Translations under genes and position numbers: made by a program
Assembly (NCBI GenBank): GCA_000697055.1
Contig: JNDT01002298.1
Location: 1 to 64,000 of the forward strand
Length of the DNA stretch: 64,000 nucleotides
DNA from: Saksenaea vasiformis B4078
Taxonomy: Eukaryota; Mucoromycota; Mucoromycetes; Mucorales; Saksenaeaceae
Reading direction: 5' to 3'
Part shown: positions 1 through 10,605 of the stretch, in pieces
How the letters are laid out: the number at the start of each line of letters is the position of its first letter
Numbering within the stretch: position 1 is the stretch's first letter
The notes under the pieces: model-generated
The model's input: only the letters and a program-made list of their open reading frames with translations
Databases searched by the model: none
What the model was told of the DNA's origin: nothing

Positions 1-442
1 TAAGATCTTCACTGGCATCTTCCTTCGTTTCGCCCTTCTTCACATCATCATTGTCACCTTCGGAACGCTTATGTGGGTGACGGTGGCGCGCCCATGGTGG
101 TATGCGGCGCTTTGTAAGATCTTCACTGGCACCTTCCTTCGTTTCGTCTTTCTTCACATCATCATTGTCACCTTCGGAACGCTTGTGGGGCAAGTGCTTC
201 CACGGTCGCCAGTGGCGTTTTGTGATATCTTCACTTGTATCCTTCTCATCGCCGGTGGATGGACCTTGTTTGGGTAGTTTGCTCACGGGGTCAGCGAGGC
301 CGGACTTTGAGCCAACATCTCCCGCAGCGTCGGTGGCCTTGTCAACCAAACCTTCTCCCTTATCAGCGATCCCAAGGTCAACAGCTTGAGCGCTGGCGAT
401 GAGGCAGACAACAGCAGAAAGTGTGAGGAAATTGATCTTCAT
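1..442 (-). CDS. Secreted precursor with Lys-Arg-delimited tandem repeats (Kex2-processed peptide type), partial
   Basis: The ATG at 442 (minus) opens a frame that runs off the left edge after 147 codons with no stop. Residues 1-20 form a signal peptide (MKINFLTLSAVVCLIASAQA). A 50-residue pro-region follows, then repeats bounded by Lys-Arg pairs. Basic, Trp/His/Pro-rich peptides (HWRPWKHLPH, then RIPPWARHRHPH) alternate with acidic spacers that begin SEGDNDDVKK and end in SEDLT before the next KR. Repeat units are 36-38 codons; the nucleotide repeat is visible at 1-114 and 115-222. This layout is known from fungal precursors cleaved by the Golgi protease Kex2, such as alpha-factor-like pheromones and repeat-containing secreted peptides. 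I do not recognise the family and infer no activity. A TATA box lies about 40 nt upstream. Confidence 0.8.
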   Translation of the reverse strand, partial: MKINFLTLSAVVCLIASAQAVDLGIADKGEGLVDKATDAAGDVGSKSGLADPVSKLPKQGPSTGDEKDTSEDITKRHWRPWKHLPHKRSEGDNDDVKKDETKEGASEDLTKRRIPPWARHRHPHKRSEGDNDDVKKGETKEDASEDL

Positions 443-3400
443 GTTGATTGATAGAGATTGCAAAGTCATAAAACAGAGGGCCTATTTATACCCTTCTTAT
501 CCTTAAAAAAAAAAGAGAACCATCGAGCTTTCGTCACCAACGTTCGGTGAAGAGAATCAACGGCTGAGTACACGCATGCAATGCCCCATAACTTGCTAGC
601 GTCCGTGAGATGCATATCTACAACACATACCCGCGTTTATCGCGGAGTTAGTTATTGCCATACGCCACATGCAACTGATGTGCAGTAGAATGCATTAGAG
701 CTACGAGACTATGCCTCAGTTGTCTTTCTTGTCCGTTGTTCCTCCGACAAAGACCACTTGAGATACTACATTACGGACAAGTATTCGTATAGAAGTTCGC
801 CGACAAATTTTGGATGAAGGTAGCATTAATGTTGATATATAGGATTACGTTATTTGAGATTTTTCTGTATGAATAACGTATTACGACATTTAGGTTGCGA
901 CATGAAAAGAGGATCACTTGATGCTGATTCCAATTCTGATGCATTATCATTCTGCATATTTTTGCGTTGGCTCCTGGAATAGTGACAAATATACTACTAA
1001 CACTAAGCGTCCTACACATGAACTACCTCCATTTCAGTTTGTTTGGTTCATAGCTCTCATTTTTTTCTAAAAAAAACTAAAGCAATCATTGTAGCATTTT
1101 CTATTCCTTGGAGAGTTGTTGGAATATTCCTTCTGATGCAGTTGTAATGGCGTGATTTGAGGGAAGACTTGCTCATACAATGAGCTCGTGCTATGTTCAG
1201 TTTACCAGTTCCAAGCAATACATTATCTGAAAGCGAAGGCTGGACTGTACATACGCCTAACGATTTTATATGAGTTTGAAACGAACAAATGCGATTACAA
1301 TGAAAAAAACTATTCCAGAAGCATAGCCAGTAAGGATTCTCATCTAAATATTAATTTCTACATACATAACCTATACGTTCAACATAATAATATCTAAGAA
1401 ATGGATTCAGCGCCTAAAATTTACGCAGTATTTTCTAAGTATTCAGCCTAGGAATAGGTTCCATGAACCACGGCATCGTGAACGCACATGTCACGCTGTA
1501 GCGCGGATGATAGGCGTCGTATCCCCCCTCCGATGGAAGGGAATAAATATTTTGTGTAATATACTTCATAGGCGCTTTATGTAGAAAGACTTCCGTATTC
1601 CCCTAGTGTATATGAAGTACCTATTTCCAGAACGGAGATCGCCAGGTCAAGAACCAGGTCGGCGCAAGGACGTTTTTGTATGTATTTATCCGAGTCTCTG
1701 GGGATATTAGTGTACGTGGCTGAAATGGTTGTACAGGGATCGTCCGAATGCAGGCTTCTTTTTATTGACCAAACGACCGAATGCACTATGGTGCTGATAG
1801 TAAGAATCCGGTAATAACGGGCTCCTTTGCAAGAATATCACACAGTCTTGATGGTTGGTGTGAGCAAGGTATTTAAAGTGAAGATAGTTGTGGAATACAC
1901 CATTCGATTGACTTTTCTCTAACTTACTGAGCTTGATAGTACAGAGTGAGCCAAGACCTGCGCGACGCCGAATAACAGCGGACTACGCTGGTTACAGCAT
2001 GTAATATAGTCCATAATTTTGGATTCGCTGCACCATGTTAAAGTTATGTCAAAGGACATTTGTACAGCCAATGATCACGTAGCCATGGTAGGGTGCTATC
2101 TTGGAAAAGCCTAAATCGCTGGCTGCAAAAATGGAAAATGTCAAGGGAACGAAATTTCTTCGAAACAAAAACGAATAATACCGAAGCCTTTTTGACGATA
2201 TAGTCAAATCAGTTTTAATTTTCCTGAAGAAAAAAAGTAGCGACATGCTTGACTTGAGTTTGAACAACAGTGGCACTCATTCTAATAGCAAAGGGATTGT
2301 GAAATAAATTCAAATTCCGGGGCCGTGATGTTGGTCGCCTGTAATAGACATATGGTCCGCTGTAATTGTAGCCTTACATGGACACTACTACTAATAACTG
2401 GCGTTTGCTTCTCAAAGGTCCTGTTAGTACGTCAATAGCCGCTTTCGATCGTGCTTCAATTTTATTTTTCTCACTACCTTGTACGGTGCTTCCGATACGT
2501 GTTGTGCGTGGGTTCGCTTGCATTTCTTCTCAGATGTGTCCTTTGTCAGTTGCTGAAATGCTAGAAAGTTAAATTGTAACAATAAGGCCACCAATCGCAG
2601 AGAAAAGTATACAATTCGGTTTTCACACCGCGCAATGAGAAGGCTACGAAACCCAAATAAAATAACGACCTTAACTAATTCTGTCCATTTTGTACTTTCA
2701 GACTGCTAGCAAGCAAAGAAAAAACAAAGGTGCCATCACATACACACTATCTCCAGTTTCCTGATATTTGTCGAATAGCTCTTCAAGGCATTAAGACGAA
2801 TTTACGATGGACTTGGTTATGCCAACTTGCTTACCAAAAAAAAAATGCCACAATACTGGTTTTAATCGGCTCTTCGTACTGACCAATTCTGTACTGCCAT
2901 AAATATCATGGCTAGACGGTGTTCATTTATCCTACTGGATATGCAATTCGGAGGATAGCTCTAGCTGCTATGTGCAAACAGCTGCCCACAGAAAGTTTAG
3001 TGACAGATTTTGAGTAACACGGGTCGGCAGCGGGCGGATCGGCAGTGTGCGTCTGTTTCCTATGTGTTATCCCGCCGTTCTCAGACGCTACAGTTGTATG
3101 TGTCACTCTTGCAGTGATGGTCAACAAATAATTAGCATTAAAAGCGCCACGTGCAGGATCTTTGTACGTTCATCTGTCTTTTCTGCGGATTCTCCTGTAG
3201 TAAATGCGAAAATGACACTAATGTGTTTTCCTTTGTTTAGAACTTTCAGTGACTCTTTTAAGTGGTCCAAAGCAAATAAGTTGATAGATGGAACTCGGGC
3301 AAATCGTTGAGCTAATGTGCGGGCAGCTGAGGAAGGAGATCTTAACGTGAATTTCAGAGCCCAAAGATAGAGCCGCAGAACCTGTAACTGCTAGTGCAAA

Positions 3401-4084
3401 GCTTAAAAATGGGCATGAATTATTGTGCATGTAATAGGCGGATACGGCGCAGGAAACTTTAGGTTGACCAGTAGAGTAACACAAGGGCTGCGTTGTTGTA
3501 TTGGATATCACTGTCACAATAAAACCTTGCGCTACCCTGATTTGTTCTATTGGTCAGCCCAAAGTCTTCAGCCGGTGCAATCTTTGTATTTGTACAATTT
3601 GGACGATACTCCGGGAACAGAACGCAACAGATGAATACTTTGCGTAGCGATGGTAATAGAGCTACTGATAACAGCTTGCTTTAAGTAGTGAAGGAAGCTT
3701 GCATAAGCGCCATCAGATTGGTAAACGCTAGACTACCAGAGTTGTCTAGCTTTAACTACTAGACCAGCCAAGTGGGAATATGCCATGGCGTTCATCTTTT
3801 CGATTATTTTCTCACCTTAAAAACGTTGGATGGTCTAAAACCATGGACACAAGGTATGCTATCAAGAAACGATTTATTTGGACATTTGAATAGTTGGACA
3901 CGTCAATTAACATTTCGAGGTAGAGTGTTGGGTTACTGTCAGTTCCTGAAGAAGGACTAATGCTCTCTACATTTTGTTACGTGTGCTGCGGACGATACGG
4001 TTTCAGACAAGGTGCGTAAAATAAGGGATAGTTGTAGAAGTAGCAATGTTCGCCTAATTCACTTTGGACTTCACTGAACGCAGA
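443..4084. other. Long stretch without a supportable gene
   Basis: Six-frame reading gives only short open frames without recognisable domains, signal peptides or splice-compatible neighbours. I saw no transposon termini, tRNA or tandem repeat. It may be decayed transposon DNA or a subtelomere-like gene desert, but nothing in the sequence decides this. Confidence 0.5.
483..490 (-). promoter_or_regulatory. TATA box of the repeat-precursor gene
   Basis: On the minus strand this reads TATAAATA, 41 nt before the ATG at 442. The spacing suits a strong core promoter with a very short 5' leader. Confidence 0.5.
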
Positions 4085-4297
4085 CTAGCGGTCTATCGGT
4101 TCTGGGATAGTCTTGTCTCTGCCGCTTGCTCTGCGTCTAGTCTCATAGAAACTGAGCTCTGGCATGTCGTTACCCAGCGTGGTGTCGTCTGCATGACTGG
4201 TCACCTGCGTTTCGTCAGCTTTCGCCTCTGTGTCAGCAGCATGAATGCTGGCAATGAAGCAAGCAGTAACAAAGAAAGTAATAACACTGAATCGCAT
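4085..4297 (-). CDS. Small putative secreted protein, 70 aa
   Basis: ATG at 4297, stop at 4085. The first 20 residues (MRFSVITFFVTACFIASIHA) make a good signal peptide ending in Ala-X-Ala. The mature part is short, acidic and cysteine-free, with an Arg-Arg-Arg run (residues 53-55) that could be a Kex2/furin-type cleavage site before a 14-residue tail. No family is recognised. It lies in a gene-poor stretch 3.6 kb from the Lys-Arg repeat precursor and shares its strand and secretion signal, but not its repeats. A chance ORF cannot be excluded. Confidence 0.4.
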   Translation of the reverse strand: MRFSVITFFVTACFIASIHAADTEAKADETQVTSHADDTTLGNDMPELSFYETRRRASGRDKTIPEPIDR

Positions 4298-5423
4298 GCG
4301 ATGGAGATTAGGTACCGGTAAGACAGCAAAGAAAAGAATCGGAGGTTTATTCTATGCCATTCCTTGTAGAATGAAATGCTTGGTGCATTTTAAAATCCGA
4401 ACGTGCTCGCAGCATTTGCAACAACCATGCCTTATTGTATATTGAATCCCTCTCCTTTTCATTCTTCCTACACTTTAGTATTGTTTGCTCTTCTTGAACA
4501 GGTCCTTTGCTACAGAGTCGCGTACTTTACAGCATTCCTTTTTTCCTTCTCATACAAATGCTTTTTTCATGCTCCAGTTTGTTGAGGTCGGACTACATGC
4601 AAAGAACTGCTATCTTCATTTATGGCAGGGTGTCCTTGAGTGTCAAGCTCCATTGCCTCCTCATATCGTCCGTAGATATCTCTGATGCTGTTCCAATTTA
4701 CTTCGCTGTTTTGCCTAAGCCGGAAGCAGCATTCCTGCAGATCCAACAGCTGGTCTAGTATCTTAAATTCCTCGCAAGTCCTAACTACGAAATAATCGGT
4801 TCAGAGGGCACAAACTACCCGACTATCATGGACACGGACATTGATGGATGAGCGTCTCTGGTCTGTGTACATGTTCCTTGTTGCACGGAATGGCACGATA
4901 AGTTTTTTTTTGCTTCCGATCAGGCACACAAACAGAGATTGTGTTTGTTTCATAGCTTGTAATATCCACAGTGTGCTTTTTATGAAGTCATGCTTCGTTT
5001 ATTTAACCATATTGGTTTGTATTGCTTCCTTGCAGAGAAACAGTAGTTATCGCTGACAAGATGACGGGAAGGTGGCAAAGACGAAGGAAGAAAACGATGA
5101 TCTCGGGGCGACCTGATCATCACGAGCTTTTTGAACACCGAATTTCTTTGAGGTGAGGCTGGCAGTATGCCTGGACCAATTTGAGCGAATGACAGCTCTA
5201 GAACAAAGTGCGGACCTTCCGCGCTGGCGAATAAAATATGATAAAACAAAGTGCGGATGTTAAAAGTTTGTTGACTGTAACAATCGGTCCTTTGGGGGGG
5301 GGGGAGCCCTACCATATAAACTAACAAAACGGGGACAAGCAAATGCTGTTGGTTCCTCATAGAAATGGCTTATATATAGCGTCCACCTTTTGACTCTAAT
5401 CTGTAAATTTTTTTATAATTATA
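4298..5423. other. Intergenic stretch, no gene seen
   Basis: Only short frames without domain resemblance. It contains an 11-nt G run at 5294-5304, just before the TATA box of the next gene. Confidence 0.5.
5371..5378 (+). promoter_or_regulatory. TATA box upstream of the DUF6729 gene
   Basis: TATATATA, 46 nt before the ATG at 5424. It supports that ATG as the original start of the mobile-element gene. Confidence 0.4.
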
Positions 5424-6545
5424 ATGGATTGCAATCAAAGCCAGTCATCTCAGCAAGATCCAACACCTTCGGCTTCAACATCTGGTCTCACTATGTGTAC
5501 GTATTGCTGTTGAACTCTCGTGAATATACATTAATGCTAACGGTTAACAGCCGGCTCGTCTGATGAAGTCAATAGAATGGAATTGGCTTCCATGGAAGAA
5601 ACGCAATCAAATCCAGAGAGACTTCCTCCAAGCGAAGACAACAGTAATGACGAGGCGTCAGATGGATCGCTACACGTTCAGTACCTGGCTACCTTGCGAG
5701 ATAGACTAAAGCAGGAAATGGAACAATCACCCAAAATTATTCCCAAATGCTATCAGAATCAGAGTTATTGGGTGACCACCTGGTCCGTATTTTGCTCTCC
5801 GTGGCCAAACAAAATTGGACCCTTCGCCACTTTACTATCCTCGCGTATTTGTGTGGCTAGTCCATCTGCTCATTAAGGATTTAAAGTGCCCTCAATGCTC
5901 TGGAGGTTTTCGCGTACGTGGCTGGGCAGACAGACCAATTGCAAGAAAGTTTTCGATGTGCACGACAATTTCTATATCATGTCGTATAGATACCAATGCA
6001 GACGGTGCAGTCGATCATACTCGGGACATGACAATGAAATTATTAAAAATCTACCGCTCCCCTTATCCGAAGAATTTCCTGCGATACTTTCTCACCGCGG
6101 AGCAGTATCTCGAGAGTTGACGAATATGATGCGTAGCTGCTTCCATTCCGGAATAGGACCTGGTCCATTTTCTCGAACCATCGGTGAGCATCATCACCCG
6201 TTACGATATATGTTGCTGATATTTGTTAGCTGGTCTTCTAACGTGTATGTCGTGCAGTACGCATCTCTTTATTGGACCTTGTACTACTCGATACGACATT
6301 TTCCCTGTTATGGCTTAGCTAACGTCGTTTCTCACGTAATTCCAAACGAATTGTGACAGAAGAACAGCGGGGAGTCTGGATGGAGTTTCTAATATAATGA
6401 GGATAGCAAATCTAGTGTTTTCCTCGTTTGGAGATAAAAACGGTTACGACAGCACATTTCCAAGTGCCAAGTGTTTAACGAATATGTACAATAATTGCGT
6501 GGAATTGCGTTCGATGGACCATTATCCTGACTTGAATAAAACGTG
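5424..6545 (+). pseudogene. DUF6729-like gene, frameshifted
   Basis: ATG at 5424; a clean 54-nt intron (5497-5550, GTACGT...CAG, branch GCTAAC) joins the first two coding blocks. The conserved core runs from a PRVFVW motif through CPQC, an IMSYRYQC segment, CRRCSRSY and an FPAILSHR block to GIGPGPFSRTI. That order, with paired CxxC motifs, matches the fungal DUF6729 domain, whose genes are usually repeated and look mobile; its biochemical role is unknown to me. The frame shifts near 5774 (one extra base) and returns near 5950 (one missing base). A 45-47 nt intron ending CAG at about 6268 fits. Downstream, a GDKNGYDSTFPSA block near 6440 still resembles the family, then stops accumulate. The copy is probably dead. 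The Fanzor gene follows within 300 bp on the same strand. Confidence 0.6.
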
Positions 6546-6831
6546 ACCTAAACATGTCGGATCTATGGTGCGACAGATTGAACATCTACGGTGTGATAGA
6601 TCCTTTTCTTAGGAGCCAGATCAAATTTCGTGGCTTGGAGATCAATAAGGTTTAGGGGTTTTGCTGTGGCACAAGCTATGGCTCCAAAAGATGCCGGTCG
6701 GATTAGATATAGCTCTTAAGAGATCTGGTGATAGATCAACAACAGTGATTTCTTTGTATTGTGAACTATAAGATAGCGACGACCACCACATTTCAGTCCT
6801 CCATCTCTTACTTTGTCGTTTTCGCCTTTAT

Positions 6832-9800
6832 CATGGAGGAGGAGGTTCAGGAACCACCTCGCCGTAGGAGACGATATGGATATCAGCATAGCCCTCTATC
6901 CGACCTGCCTGGTCGTGATTATTCGTTTGTGCGTAAACTAAAGCTGTCCAATTTCCTGCAAGAGGACTATAAGCACCTGAGGGCATGTGTATCTTGTTTT
7001 TCTCTGGACAAAAGCTAAATTCATTGATGAAGATTGCTTTTCGTGCACTTGCGGAAGAATACGCCGCTGCTTGCCAGTGTGCAATGTTTCTCGTTAACCT
7101 ACACATTCGCCGTTGGCTCGAGGGCCAGATAGAACTTTTCCCTCCGATTTCCAAGGAATATTTCTTCACTGCTGCTTTCAAGATGGTATTACAGCGAGAT
7201 CCCGGCACCAATGTCAGAGTAGCTTTTGTATGATGTTACTATAATTGATCAATCAGCAAGCTGAAATTCTTTGTCTTCTGTATACTTTGTAGTCAGCCTA
7301 TCGATGGTGCGTTGACCTGAGAGAAACTTTTGAGACCGTGTTTAATTTGTGCAGATTCGATCCACAAACATCAGAAGGTACATAAGAGGACTTACGCCTT
7401 TTAAGGATATTCATGTATTATTAGAAAACTATTCTCTCCCGACACTGACGCACGTCTTAAGAGACCTGGCTCCTTCGTTTGCAGGGAAAATAACTGCCAG
7501 TGAGCGCTTAATATCAAAGAGGCAAAAAGGCAGTTGTATATTTACGTTTTTTCGCCTTCGTAGACACCTTTGAACATGTCACGACAAATCTCCCAGTCTA
7601 CATGAGAAGAACATTTAAAGCATTCTTTCTTCGCCTTTTCGAACGGTATCCTCAAACCCAATACCACAATGTGAATGGCCTAGGTATTATATCTTATTCA
7701 TTTCCTCTACAGTAGCAAATGTGATATTTGTAATTCTAGCAACTCGCTGCACAAACGCAGTCTTGGCACAGAACAATTTCGACCATAACGCATGGCCAGC
7801 TTTTGGTACTGATGCGGTTGCAGAGTTCGAAGCATTCTATACGTAGGTTTTGTATGATTGTTAACCATTTCGTGATTGTGTATCACTAACTGCTCCATGT
7901 CTTATAGCGAGTTTCTGTGGACTTACACGGAAACCTTCGGAAACACGGACATTTCAGGCGATTTAAGCGATGAGCAGAAGGAAAGTTACTTCCCTCCATG
8001 CTACAATTTTCTTTCCAGCTGCTTAAACAATCGAACGAGTACGATGGAGAAGGCTGGTCGCTACTACCGTTAGCAAAAAATCAAATAGGTATGGTTGAAT
8101 GAGCGAAAGCCTCTACTTAGGTGTTATGGTCTAACATGCACGCTATAGGATATGTGCCGGTTTCCCACGCGATCCTATACTGGATTTTGCAAGGTGTTGC
8201 TGTGGACCTCCCGGACCATCTGTTCGTAAATGATTTACAAAAAAGTAAATGAAAATTAACTAGCCTTCCAAAAGCCTCCCCTACACAATCCCCGTGTTTT
8301 CGCCAGTGCGCACATCGGAGCGCAGTTTACCGTGAGCAGCTTTGGGAAGAGACTTTTTGTATAGACCGCGTCATGCCTAGGCGTTGGCGTTCGCAAGGTT
8401 TGCTTATAATCGATCCCATGTAAATGTTGATCTCATCATCCTTTGCTTAGGAGAAAACAATGAACAGCTTCCACAATTCGAGTTTGACTACGGTTTCAAA
8501 ACAGACGGCGTGATGGCTGCTGTTAGGTTCAAGTCTCGTAGGCCGAATCGAGGTATGGTTAATGTTTGCCACATTATGAAGCAACTAATGGGATAATCTG
8601 CGTCTCAGCTTCCTACCCTTCATCCAGAAGAGACTTCCAATTCTTGCCCCGAAATAGAGACATGTCTGTTGTCCAACGTGGTTTATACCACTTAAACAAG
8701 GAGCCCACAGGTTTCACTGCAGCACAGGACCTAGACCCCGGATTGACCCGCATAGTGGGGATTGACCCAGGTATGTCACCCGCTCTTGAAAAAATTCAGT
8801 GATAGCTATATATCATATAGGCATCCGATCCCTGGTAACTACTGTTGACACGGCGGATAACTTGCGTGATCGGCAAACAAGGCAGCACCATACGTTTACG
8901 GTCACGAATGATTATTACCAGTAATATAGCAAGATGACGTTCGTCATGGTGTGGTAACCATATCAATTTCCAGGAACAGCTCCAAATTCACCTGAGTCTC
9001 CAGATGGAGCGGAAGAACCGCTTAGCTGCGAATATGCAGCAGGTGTATGATCGTCTGGCGGAGCACCCAAGCACGCAGGCTTCGCTTTTAGGGTTTCAGA
9101 GCTATCTTTCGACGCAATTTGCGGAGAAAAATAGGTACTTTCTGAATATATATCGCTCGTATGTGTCCGTTCTAAAAGGATTTTGCTAGGACTCAGGAAT
9201 ACAAGCGTCATTATCGTCACAGAGAAAGACGCGGGCTCCTGGAATCTGCGAGAAAAATGACAATGGATGTTATTGCGGATCAAGCTGCAGGCTTCTATCC
9301 TAATACAAGTTTGGTAAGCCCATCAACGCATCATACGAGTGCATTAATCGTTATGCGAATAGCCACCTACCCAACCTGTACACAAAGAGAACAAGAGGCA
9401 CCGAAAACGAAGACGCCAGCAGCACCGGCGAAATCAGAGAGGCGGCCAACGGGACCAGCGCCGGGTTCTAATCGCTTACGGTGACGCGGACCTACATACG
9501 GCACGTATACGACGTATGGTCCTCTGCCAGTCAAGGCAAGCATTTGATTCATGTTGATATTGAATTTTTAATCGCTATTCTATGTAGACGTTTCGCAAAG
9601 TCTTGGCTCGGCGATGCCCGGTGATATGTGTAGATGAGTATAAGACCAGCAGGGTCTGTAGCGTCTGTCATAACGATACTATCCAGCTGCGTGATCCTAA
9701 CCTACGCATTTGCAACCACAAGTACGTATAATATGCGACCAAACACAACGAAAGTCTAAACATTAGAAATCGTTCATTAGAAAAAAGTACCTAAGCAAGC

Positions 9801-10187
9801 GCCCGAACAAGCGAAAGCGGCAATACTGTCTCGACGAAAACGATGAACTATTGCACGCTACATGCGAATGCCCTGACAGGCATCAACTAGGTACAGTGTT
9901 GGTACACTGTCTCTGGCTAACCGCCTTAATAGCTCCAACCGATTTTCGGAATATCGTCTATCCCATTCGGCTGTGTCCCCAGTGCGTATATGATAGACAA
10001 GGAGAGATGCCACCTTTGGTAAGTAATACGATTAGTAGGATATGCTAAGTCTCTAACATTACATTAGTTTTGGAACAGAGACGTTAATGCCGGCCGTAAC
10101 ATGCGTGAGATACTTGTCCGTTACATTGAATCCGGATGCCAGTTAACGTCTCGTCCCGAAGCGCTGTCTCGGACAGCTCAGCAGTGA
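6832..10187 (+). pseudogene. Fanzor (eukaryotic TnpB-like, RNA-guided OMEGA nuclease), multi-exon, with frameshifts
   Basis: Coding blocks spread over all three frames join through short introns. From ATG 6832: a basic N-terminus, a block ending TTNLPVYMRRTFKAFF (about 7580-7635), KTDGVMAAVRF (8500), RuvC-I motif RIVGIDPG (Asp at 8764-8766), a basic patch (9380-9465), VLIAYGDA, GPLPVK, then VDEYKTSRVCSVC (about 9630-9670, start of a zinc ribbon), a second CPQC, and the RuvC-III motif WNRDVNAGRNM (Asp at 10080-10082). The stop is at 10185-10187. Introns 8771-8820, a GC-AG intron at 9536-9587, and 10019-10067 keep phase exactly. Phase breaks occur near 8936, 9186 and 9501, and several upstream junctions also fail, so the copy is probably inactive unless the assembly has indels. 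Fanzors are programmable RNA-guided nucleases carried by eukaryotic transposons. Confidence 0.75.
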
Positions 10188-10605
10188 GGCACTGCTATCT
10201 GGTCACTCGTTTGACAAGTAAGTATTTGAGTTAGGTCTTACGAGTCACGCTTTGGAACGACGTGTTAATGAGAAATTAGGGCTATCCAGACACCGTCTGT
10301 GAGCCTGATGTGACACTTCCGCAATTTTAAGAATTCTTTGTGTACGAAAGCAGGACTGGTATATATCTAGGGACATCCTATGACATTTCTCCTCCTACAG
10401 GGTTTCCTGATACGATCGAAACCTGCATCAGCACTGTTTCTGTGTTCGAGCATTGTATTCATACATGGATTTGGACATCCACGAAGGTACAGGTATCCAA
10501 GCGGACTGCTTCTTGGATGTCCAATGTAAAAAAAAAAAATCAGGTTGAAAGGGGAAATTTATCTTTTTTGGCTGTTCCTTTTTCATTCTCCTCCATCGCG
10601 TAGCC
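10188..10605. other. Intergenic, MVD promoter region
   Basis: No gene seen. It holds a poly-A tract near 10530 and a pyrimidine-rich stretch just before the MVD start codon. Confidence 0.5.

Noticed and set aside
71..389. Two plus-strand frames over the repeat precursor
   Set aside because: They are antisense shadows of the repeat gene on the minus strand; they have no independent start context and only mirror its repeats.
6989..7712. 26-29-nt introns in the Fanzor gene
   Set aside because: Such sizes restore phase at some sites (7684-7712), but they are shorter than every well-supported intron here (42 nt or more), so decay is more likely.
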